Source of the DNA: Bacillota bacterium
Lineage (GTDB): Bacteria; Bacillota; Clostridia; Acetivibrionales; JAKOSZ01
DNA: 11,574 nt
Assembly: GCA_029776555.1 (NCBI GenBank)
Contig: JAKOSZ010000124.1
Span: 1 to 11,574 of the forward strand
Reading direction: 5' to 3'
Part shown: positions 6,219 to 11,574 of the stretch, in pieces
Numbering within the stretch: position 1 is the first letter of the stretch
Layout of the letters: each line of letters begins with the position of its first letter
Made by a program: the position numbers and the translations under genes
The notes under the pieces: model-generated
What the model saw: the letters and a program-made list of their open reading frames with translations, nothing else
Told to the model about the DNA's origin: nothing
Database searches by the model: none

Positions 6219-8276
6219 TCAGCCAAGCCCCAACAGCCTGCCAAACTGATAGACCAGGACCGACATCAGCCAGCCAAGGGTCAGGGTATATGCCACGGCA
6301 AAAGCTGTCCAGGCCCAGGAATTGGTTTCCTTCCTGATGGCCCCGATGGTGGCGGCGCAGGGAATATAGATCAGGGTCATTACCATGAAGGCGTAAGCGG
6401 ACAGGGGAGACCAGGTTTTGGCGATCACCCCTGTCAGTCCGGCTTCCTCTACCCCGTGGATCACGCCCAGGGTACCCACCACTATCTCCTTTGCCAGGAT
6501 GCCGAAGACCAGGGCAATGGCTGCTTCCCAGGTACCAAAACCGGCAGGCTTAAAAACCGGCGCCAGGAAGCTGCCGATTCGGCCCAGGATGCTCTCCCGG
6601 CTGGCGTATTCCACACCGACCGGCAGGTTGGCCAGTACCCAGATAATCACCATGGCAGCCAGTATGACGGTGCCGGCCTTCTGGATAAAGGAACTGCCCC
6701 TGTCCCACATGTGGAGGAAGGTGCTTTTTAAGGTGGGCACCCGGTAAGGGGGAAGTTCCATGATAAAGTGGGACGTCTCCCCTTTAAACAGGAACTTCTT
6801 AAAGATAATTCCCATTAAGATGGCCAGGACCAGCCCCAGCAGGTAAAGCGAAAAGATCACAAGCCCCTGGTTTGCGCTGAAAAAGGCCCCTGCAAACAGG
6901 ACGTAAACAGGCAGCCGGGCGCTGCAGGACATTAAGGGAGCGATCAGGATGGTGATCATCCTGTCTTTTTTGTTCTCCAGTGTCCTGGCCGCCATGATGG
7001 CGGGCACATTGCAGCCGAAACCCAGGAGAAGGGGGATAAAGGACTTCCCGTGCAGTCCGAGGGTATGCATGAACCTGTCCATGATATAGGCTGCCCGGGC
7101 CATGTAGCCGCTGTCTTCCAAAAGGGATATGGCAAAAAAGAGGAGGAATATGTTCGGGATGAAGGTCAGGACAGAGCCCACGCCTCCAATAATCCCGTCA
7201 ACTATCAGCGAGTTTACAAGCCCGGGGACGCCGATCCTTTCCAGGAACGCTCCCGCTGCTTCGCCAAGCCGTCCGAAAAAGACTTCAATCCAGCCGGTAA
7301 GGGGCTCTCCCAGCTTGAAAGTAAACTGGAAAACTGCCCACATAGACAGCAGGAAGATGGGGATTCCAAGGTAACGGTTGGTGACGATGCGGTCAATCTT
7401 GTCGGACATGGAGATCCTTTCTTCCGCCGTCTGCCGCCGGGTCACAACCTCCCTGGACAGGCCGCCGATAAAAGCGTAGCGACGGTCGGCCACCAGGGAT
7501 TCAACGTCATCCCCCAGGCGCCCCTCCAGGCGCTTAACGGCCTCATTGCGCCGGGCCAGGAGCCGGTCCAGGCCGGGATAGTTATCCGCTTCCCCGAGAA
7601 CCTCCCCGTCTTCCTCCAGCAGCTTAACTGCCAGCCAGCGGGGCGAGTATTTTTCTGCCAGTCCGGGAATGGACCGTATCTCTTCTTCCAGGGTGGCCAG
7701 TTCATTTTCCAGTTCCTTGCCGTAGTTGAGCTTAAGGGGAACGGGCCTTTTTTCACCGGCGGCTTCCAGCACCCTGTCCAGGAGCTCCTTCATACCCTGG
7801 TTGCGGGTAGCTGCGGTGGGGACCACTGGCACGCCGAGAAGTTGGGAGAGCCTGGTCACATCAATTTCCACCTGCCTGGCCTGTAGCTCGTCATACATGT
7901 TCAGGGCGATAACTACGTTGGCTCCCATTTCGAGGAGCTGTATTGTCAGGTACAGGTTGCGTTCCAGGTTGGTGGCATCGACAATATTGATGACCACGTC
8001 AGGTTTTTCAAAAATGATGAAGTTGCGGGCAATGACTTCATCTTCCGAATAGACGCCCAGGCTGTAAGTGCCGGGCAGGTCCACCAGGCGGATTGACTTT
8101 TCCCCGTAAACCAGCTCCCCCTCCTTTTTCTCCACAGTTACACCGGGCCAGTTGCCCACGTGCTGACGGGCCCCTGTTAAACTGTTGAAGAGGGAGGTTT
8201 TGCCCGTGTTGGGGTTGCCGGCCAGGGCTGCGACAATCTGATCTTCTTTAATATACAGGTTTTGGGCTGTCCGCAA
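6219..8276 (-). CDS. feoB: FeoB ferrous iron transporter
   Basis: This inner-membrane Fe(II) uptake protein has an N-terminal G domain. With the TTG at 8276 as start it has 685 residues. G motifs are all present: G1 GNPNTGKT (20-27), G2 Thr47 in GVTVEKKEG, G3 DLPG (66-69), G4 NMYD (126-129), G5 around PTAATRN (153-159). The membrane part carries the family's conserved Cys-containing gate segments GFGCNVPAI, MSCSARLPVY and YIPCAATIGAIRKE, and several long hydrophobic helices. The start is chosen because GGAGG (8290-8286) lies nine bases before TTG 8276. The open frame runs further up to a GTG at 8312, but that start has no ribosome site and would add residues not typical of FeoB. It lies 51 bases after the broken feoA and 62 bases before the Cys-rich peptide gene. 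Confidence 0.97.
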   Translation of the reverse strand: MRTAQNLYIKEDQIVAALAGNPNTGKTSLFNSLTGARQHVGNWPGVTVEKKEGELVYGEKSIRLVDLPGTYSLGVYSEDEVIARNFIIFEKPDVVINIVDATNLERNLYLTIQLLEMGANVVIALNMYDELQARQVEIDVTRLSQLLGVPVVPTAATRNQGMKELLDRVLEAAGEKRPVPLKLNYGKELENELATLEEEIRSIPGLAEKYSPRWLAVKLLEEDGEVLGEADNYPGLDRLLARRNEAVKRLEGRLGDDVESLVADRRYAFIGGLSREVVTRRQTAEERISMSDKIDRIVTNRYLGIPIFLLSMWAVFQFTFKLGEPLTGWIEVFFGRLGEAAGAFLERIGVPGLVNSLIVDGIIGGVGSVLTFIPNIFLLFFAISLLEDSGYMARAAYIMDRFMHTLGLHGKSFIPLLLGFGCNVPAIMAARTLENKKDRMITILIAPLMSCSARLPVYVLFAGAFFSANQGLVIFSLYLLGLVLAILMGIIFKKFLFKGETSHFIMELPPYRVPTLKSTFLHMWDRGSSFIQKAGTVILAAMVIIWVLANLPVGVEYASRESILGRIGSFLAPVFKPAGFGTWEAAIALVFGILAKEIVVGTLGVIHGVEEAGLTGVIAKTWSPLSAYAFMVMTLIYIPCAATIGAIRKETNSWAWTAFAVAYTLTLGWLMSVLVYQFGRLLGLG

Positions 8277-8285
8277 GAAAAACCA

Positions 8286-8290
8286 CCTCC
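8286..8290 (-). promoter_or_regulatory. Ribosome binding site deciding the feoB TTG start
   Basis: GGAGG on the minus strand (CCTCC on plus) with nine bases to the TTG at 8276-8274. No comparable site precedes the GTG at 8312. Confidence 0.75.
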
Positions 8291-8327
8291 AAAAGTAAGT
8301 CTGGCCTAACACTTTTTCATAAAAAAA

Positions 8328-8573
8328 CTATGCTTCGTTTAATTTTTCCACCATGATTTTCAGGGCTGAGCCACGGCCTATGGCCAAGCGCTCTTCGTCA
8401 AAGGGAAGAATGGGGGGATCAGCGCCTTAGTTCCTGAGAACCCGCACCTTCCTGCCGTTGACCAGGCCTAAGCCAAGCAGTCGCTGGCGCACGCCCCGGC
8501 CCTCGTAAAAACCCTTTATATCCGCGCTGCGGCTGCTTTTAAGAAGGCCAAGGGGTAAGACCCTGCTGCTCAA
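8328..8573 (-). pseudogene. feoA: feoA interrupted by an in-frame TAA
   Basis: The frame begins at TTG 8573, two bases after the regulator's stop codon, with a GGTGGAG ribosome site inside the end of the regulator gene. It reads 48 residues with the FeoA/SH3 pattern FYEGRGVRQRLLGLGLVNGR, then KVRVLRN, and meets TAA at 8429-8427. In the same frame the FeoA sense resumes at once: GADPPILPFDEERLAIGRG, then SALKIMVEKLNEA and TAG at 8330-8328. The full unit would be about 81 residues, the normal size of FeoA, the small cytoplasmic partner of FeoB. One base change explains the stop. It may be a true nonsense mutation, a sequencing error, or readthrough. The 48-residue product would lack the second half of the fold. 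The FeoA-like domain on the neighbouring regulator is intact but is unlikely to replace it. Confidence 0.8.
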
Positions 8574-8575
8574 CT

Positions 8576-9268
8576 CTATAACATCTCCACCAGGATACCT
8601 GCAGCCTCTTCCTTCCTGAGACTTAAGTTATAGCCTCTCACCATCAATTCCATGGGGTCGCCCAGCGGGGCAAGGCCTTTGACGGCCACTTCTGTTCCTT
8701 TGGTAATTCCCATCTCCAGTATGCGGCGGCGAACAGGGTTTTGGGCAGTAATCCTGATTACTCTGCCCCGTTCTCCGGTTTTTAACTCGCTTAAAGCCTT
8801 TGTTTTCAAAGGGTCCAACTGTTCTTCCTCCTTCCTTTCGGAAACTGCGTCAGGGGATGTTCCTGGAAGGGCATATCCCTCCTTGAAAACGGCTGATTCC
8901 AGGAACTCTTCCAGTTTATCCATGGTGTGGGGGCTTATCACGTGCTCCATCAGGCAAGCGTCCTTCTCGGCAATACTGGGGTCAACCTTGAGCACTTCAA
9001 TGAGAAACTTCCTCAGCGCGTTGTGCCGGTTTTGAACTTTTGTCGCCAGTTCTTTGCCTTTACTGGTCAGTTCCACCGGGCCATACCTGTCCTGGGTGAC
9101 AAGGCTGAGCTTTTTCAGGCTGTTGATGGCCTGGGTGACGCTGGCCTTGGTGATGTTCAGTTTATCGGCAATGTCAGTAATCCTGACCGCTTCCCCTTTC
9201 CTGGACAGGTCCAGGATGGCCTCCAGGTAGTCCTGCATTGCCGAAGACAAGGTAAAAGTGCTTGTCAT
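8576..9268 (-). CDS. DtxR/MntR-family metal-dependent regulator with C-terminal FeoA (SH3-like) domain
   Basis: This 230-residue cytoplasmic repressor has three parts. The N-terminal winged helix-turn-helix (about 8-70) includes ITDIADKLNITKASVTQAIN. A dimerisation/metal domain (about 75-130) and a FeoA/SH3-like domain (about 158-228; LKTGERGRVIRI, ILEMGITKGTEV and APLGDPMELMVRGYNLSLR) follow. Predicted metal ligands by alignment are D13, E16, H82, C105, E108 and H109. The first three match Mn-sensing MntR and the Cys matches Fe-sensing DtxR/IdeR. As first gene of the operon, with feoA starting two bases past its stop, it is likely the Fe(II)- or Mn(II)-dependent repressor of the feo genes and of itself. 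GGAGG (9280-9276) sits seven bases before the ATG. A promoter and a perfect palindrome lie upstream. Confidence 0.93.
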   Translation of the reverse strand: MTSTFTLSSAMQDYLEAILDLSRKGEAVRITDIADKLNITKASVTQAINSLKKLSLVTQDRYGPVELTSKGKELATKVQNRHNALRKFLIEVLKVDPSIAEKDACLMEHVISPHTMDKLEEFLESAVFKEGYALPGTSPDAVSERKEEEQLDPLKTKALSELKTGERGRVIRITAQNPVRRRILEMGITKGTEVAVKGLAPLGDPMELMVRGYNLSLRKEEAAGILVEML

Positions 9269-9300
9269 GATGGTACCTCCTGTAATATTTCTATCAAAAA

Positions 9301-9316
9301 GTTAAGTTAACTTAAC
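9301..9316. promoter_or_regulatory. 16-bp palindrome GTTAAGTTAACTTAAC, likely operator of the DtxR-family regulator
   Basis: The sequence equals its own reverse complement over 16 bases and lies 32 bases before the regulator's ATG. It resembles the DtxR/IdeR box (TTAGGTTAGGCTAACCTAA) in its TTA-GTTA...TAAC-TAA frame. Autoregulation of the whole feo operon is the natural reading. It would lie about 40-55 bases downstream of the predicted start point, so repression would be by blocking elongation unless a nearer promoter is used. Confidence 0.65.
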
Positions 9317-9362
9317 ATATCTGTCTAAAAAAATGCGAATGAAAAACATTTATTCCAACTCA

Positions 9363-9391
9363 ATGATATTCTGGCATTGAGCCATTGTCAA
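9363..9391 (-). promoter_or_regulatory. Sigma-A-type promoter of the dtxR-feo operon
   Basis: On the minus strand TTGACA (9391-9386), the perfect -35, and TATCAT (9368-9363) are separated by exactly 17 bases. A start near 9356 would leave about 88 bases of leader before the ATG at 9268, containing the 16-bp palindrome. Confidence 0.65.
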
Positions 9392-9660
9392 TACGGGAAA
9401 GCGGTGGATTTTCACAAACCCCCAGCGTATATATTGTCCAGGGCAGGACCTCCTTTTAATGCTTTTTAATAGAATTATATTTACCCGGGAAAGTCGGTTT
9501 CTACCTTTGCCTGTGTAAAATTTTCTAACGCTGGTGGCGGTTCTGCTTTTTTGCCGGAACAGGCCGGGTGGCGTTGCTTTAAGTCCCGCCCCACAATTAT
9601 TCTACATAAAAGCGCTCTTTATTAACAAAAAGGGATTTAAACATATGTTATAATTATTAC
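9392..9660. other. Intergenic region between divergent feo operon and radical SAM gene
   Basis: No credible gene was found here on either strand. It is AT-rich in parts, with a TATAAT at 9649-9654 just before the radical SAM gene but no matching -35 at the right distance. An AGCGCT-centred element (AAAGCGCTCTTT, 9609-9620) recalls the cre-like palindrome at 310-319 but is imperfect. On the minus strand a GGAGG-type ribosome site near 9450 precedes no useful open frame. Confidence 0.5.
9649..9654 (+). promoter_or_regulatory. Candidate -10 element of the radical SAM gene
   Basis: A perfect TATAAT lies 18 bases before the TTG start at 9673. The implied start point is almost at the ribosome site, giving a very short leader. 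The nearest -35-like TTAACA (9622-9627) is 21 bases away, too far. Weak call. Confidence 0.3.
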
Positions 9661-9672
9661 GAGGTGAAAAAC

Positions 9673-10896
9673 TTGAATAAATACAGCATTCAGGACAATA
9701 CAATTGACTCGGTTGATTTGAAATGCCTTGTTGTCAGCAAGGGAGTCAAGGTTGCGAACAACGTCTACAAGGTCTATTCAAAGACACATCGCTTAGGCGT
9801 AAATCCGCTGATGTGCAACTGCATGATCCTGTCAGACGGGACCATAGTTCAACTGACCGACATGGGCTTCCACCTGCGCTACCTTACCGGGATCTTGTCA
9901 TGGGACAACTTGAAGCTGCTAAAATACGCATCCGAACTGGAAACCCCCTTTTCACTGAGGCTGCACGAGGGAAAAGCCGCCCTCTTTTACCGGGAGGAAC
10001 TGGTGGACTTTGTGAGCTTTCCGCCCAGGAATGAGTTCTACTTTCAAAAGACTTCCTCGGGCCTTAAGTTCATCGGGAACGCTGTCCTGCAGGGACTGGA
10101 CTGGGTTGCCTTTCAATGCCTGTGGCCCTGCGAATATGCTGCTGCCGGAAAGCCCTGTGAGTATTGTTTCTTCGGGGGACAGTTTGAGACCATGGCCAGG
10201 AAAAACAAGCCGCTGCCAGATCCGGTAGGCGCAGGGGATGCTGCTGAAATTGTAAAATATGCTGTAGAAAGGTGCGGCTGCAACAGCGTACAGATAACGG
10301 GAGGCTCAACCTTTGACTACAAAAGGGAATACCAGCTGGTTGTTTCGTACCTGGAAGCCATCAACAGCCTTGTGGGCAGGGAGAATATAAAAGGCGAGAT
10401 TTTGTTGTATATAACTCCTCCAAGGGATTTAAAGATCATTGACGAATACTTTAAACTGGGGGCCGACAGGATTGCCTGCAGCATTGAAGTCTGGGACGAA
10501 AACCTTGCCAGTACGATTACCCCGGGGAAAATAAACTTTACGACCCGGGAGAGGCACCTGGCAGCCCTTGAATATATAAGCGGGAAATATGGGCCGGGGA
10601 AAGCCTTTTCCAACTTCATCATCGGCATCGAGCCCTTCGAAAGCTTAAAAGAGGGGGCAACCCGCCTTGCCCAGAGGGGAATCATGCCCACCGCTTCCGT
10701 GTGGATGCCCATGGGAAGGCCGGTAAACGGGAGCATGCAGGCTCCGGGAGTTGAATACTATCAAAAAGTGAAGGAGCTGTTTGCGGAACTCTACCGGAAA
10801 TATGGTCTTGAACCGCCCAAGTCCCGCGGTCTCAATGTCTGCATAGAGAGGGATATTTGGAATTATTCCGGGCAGGGGCAGATGAGTGGAGACTGA
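9673..10896 (+). CDS. Radical SAM protein with CX8CX2C cluster motif
   Basis: With TTG 9673 as start the protein has 407 residues; the start is chosen because GAGGTG (9661-9666) is six bases upstream and would serve as ribosome site. An in-frame GTG at 9664 falls inside that site. About 140 residues of unrecognised N-terminal domain precede the iron-sulfur motif CLWPCEYAAAGKPCEYCF, with Cys at 149, 153, 162 and 165. An ITGGS segment (208-212) fits the SAM-binding GGE-type motif. A TIM-barrel-like body follows (ACSIEVWDENLAS, FSNFIIGIEPFES). CX2C followed by an aromatic residue is standard for radical SAM enzymes, but the eight-residue gap to the first Cys is not the usual three; it recalls Elp3 (CX9CX2C). 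Cytoplasmic, 4Fe-4S and SAM dependent by inference. Substrate unknown. It is divergent from the feo operon and lies 49 bases before an ABC transporter gene, so the two could be co-transcribed. Confidence 0.8.
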   Translation: MNKYSIQDNTIDSVDLKCLVVSKGVKVANNVYKVYSKTHRLGVNPLMCNCMILSDGTIVQLTDMGFHLRYLTGILSWDNLKLLKYASELETPFSLRLHEGKAALFYREELVDFVSFPPRNEFYFQKTSSGLKFIGNAVLQGLDWVAFQCLWPCEYAAAGKPCEYCFFGGQFETMARKNKPLPDPVGAGDAAEIVKYAVERCGCNSVQITGGSTFDYKREYQLVVSYLEAINSLVGRENIKGEILLYITPPRDLKIIDEYFKLGADRIACSIEVWDENLASTITPGKINFTTRERHLAALEYISGKYGPGKAFSNFIIGIEPFESLKEGATRLAQRGIMPTASVWMPMGRPVNGSMQAPGVEYYQKVKELFAELYRKYGLEPPKSRGLNVCIERDIWNYSGQGQMSGD

Positions 10897-10921
10897 GTCA
10901 AAGAAGAACCGTCCCCCTGAC
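10897..10921. repeat. Short hairpin repeat with AAGAACCGTCCCC core, copy 2
   Basis: GTCA (10897-10900) and TGAC (10918-10921) flank a loop containing the 13-base core AAGAACCGTCCCC (10904-10916), identical to copy 1 at 122-134. The arms differ from copy 1 but are again complementary, which suggests a structured element with covarying stem. It begins directly at the radical SAM stop codon. Confidence 0.6.
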
Positions 10922-10945
10922 CCGGTCAGGCAGGAGGGAGAAATC

Positions 10946-11574
10946 TTGAGGAGGTTACAGGCAATCAGGACAATGCTGCAGCTGGCGTATGAGAAGAACC
11001 GGCTGACCCTGTTCGTCATTGTCGGCAAGAGCCTGTTTTCCGCCCTTGTCCCTCTCATTAACATAGCCGGTATGGGAATTGTAATTGACTCACTTATGGC
11101 CGGGAAGACAGGCAGGGATTTATTCCGCATAATCGGGATATTTTCGCTGATCAATATATTCGCGGCCTTATCCCAGACCACCCTTTCATATTTCGAGAGC
11201 CTGCTCTTGAGGCTCTCCTCTGACAAGTTCCAGTTTGACTACATGAAGGACGCCGTGTTCATAAACTACCACTTTGTGCAGGACGGCTCGGTTTTTGATT
11301 TGAGGACCAAGTCCATGGGGGCAAACCCCGTTTTCTCCCTGGACCACGTGGGGGACTTTGTGAACTACATTGTTAAGTTTTCGGGCATAATCTACATTTT
11401 TTCCGTCTTAAGTCCCCTCTTTATCCTCATGATTTCGGCCACATCCTTCCTGTCCATTTTCATTACCTTCTGGCTCAGGAAAGTGGATTTTGAGATGGCC
11501 GACGCCCGGATTGAGGACGACAGGAAGCTGGACTACCTGTACAGGGTAATGGTGCGGTCCGAATACGCCAAGGA
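10946..11574 (+). CDS. ABC exporter-type transmembrane protein, N-terminal part (partial)
   Basis: TTG 10946 opens a frame that continues past the window edge (209 complete codons). GGAGG (10933-10937) lies eight bases upstream, a good site for this start. The product begins MRRLQAIRTMLQLAYEKNRL and shows about four hydrophobic segments (FVIVGKSLFSALVPLINIAG; FRIIGIFSLINIFAAL; IVKFSGIIYIFSVLSPLFIL; ISATSFLSIFITFWL). Charged cytoplasmic loops lie between them. The pattern fits the membrane domain of a fused ABC exporter (ABC_membrane plus ATPase), but the nucleotide-binding domain would be beyond the window, so this is inference. Substrate unknown. Confidence 0.65.
   Translation, partial: MRRLQAIRTMLQLAYEKNRLTLFVIVGKSLFSALVPLINIAGMGIVIDSLMAGKTGRDLFRIIGIFSLINIFAALSQTTLSYFESLLLRLSSDKFQFDYMKDAVFINYHFVQDGSVFDLRTKSMGANPVFSLDHVGDFVNYIVKFSGIIYIFSVLSPLFILMISATSFLSIFITFWLRKVDFEMADARIEDDRKLDYLYRVMVRSEYAK

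Noticed and set aside
5982..6731. Plus-strand open frame of 249 codons
   Set aside because: It runs antisense through the FeoB-associated gene and the end of feoB and has low-complexity Gly/Pro-rich sequence without any motif.
7050..7886. Plus-strand open frame of 278 codons
   Set aside because: Antisense to feoB, which has all G motifs and gate segments intact on the minus strand.
9337..9355. Imperfect inverted repeat resembling a Fur box
   Set aside because: The arms pair over only about seven bases with one mismatch and do not match the GATAATGATAATCATTATC pattern; the neighbouring perfect palindrome is a better operator.

Overview
The window looks like chromosomal DNA of an anaerobic Firmicute of the Clostridia type; a Peptococcaceae-like organism (Pelotomaculum/Desulfotomaculum relatives) is my best guess. 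The basis is strong GGAGG ribosome sites, several TTG starts, sigma-A-type promoters, a Feo iron operon with a FeoB-associated Cys-rich peptide, a DUF3842 gene, and short 'AAGAACCGTCCCC' hairpin repeats. This placement is inference from gene content, not a database match.

Layout. (1) Positions 1-357: the first codons of a leftward gene with a signal-peptide-like start, one copy of the short repeat, and a clean promoter for the rightward glutamate dehydrogenase gene with a cre-like palindrome at its transcription start. (2) 358-4883: glutamate dehydrogenase, followed almost directly by a large multidomain protein. That protein has a GAF-like sensor, a PEP-synthase/PPDK-type ATP-binding domain and a C-terminal nucleotidyltransferase domain, but I see no phosphohistidine domain. 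Its gene carries a perfect 22-bp inverted repeat inside the reading frame. (3) 4884-5559: an intergenic stretch with a tiny ORF and an inverted repeat, then a DUF3842 gene with its own extended -10 promoter. (4) 5676-5952: a DUF1905-like gene broken by two single-base frameshifts. (5) 6016-9391, all leftward: a ferrous-iron operon in the order DtxR-family regulator (with a fused FeoA/SH3 domain), feoA (interrupted by an in-frame TAA), feoB, and a 46-residue FeoB-associated Cys-rich membrane peptide. A TTGACA-N17-TATCAT promoter and a perfect 16-bp palindrome, the likely operator, lie upstream. A 13-bp inverted repeat between the converging units probably ends transcription from both sides. (6) 9392-11574: a rightward gene for a radical SAM protein with an unusual CX8CX2C cysteine spacing, a second copy of the short repeat, and the start of an ABC exporter-type membrane protein that runs off the window.

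How the parts relate. The Feo cluster forms one functional unit: the regulator would sense Fe(II) or Mn(II), bind the palindrome and control FeoB-mediated uptake; the small Cys-rich peptide probably helps FeoB. The gdh/PPDK-like pair is probably co-transcribed, which suggests a link between nitrogen/2-oxoglutarate metabolism and an ATP-using regulatory or phosphotransfer enzyme whose reaction I cannot name. The clearest anomalies are the perfect hairpin in a coding region, the domain composition of the PPDK-like protein, the mixed MntR/DtxR metal ligand set, and two damaged small genes. The damage could be real decay or single-base assembly errors.
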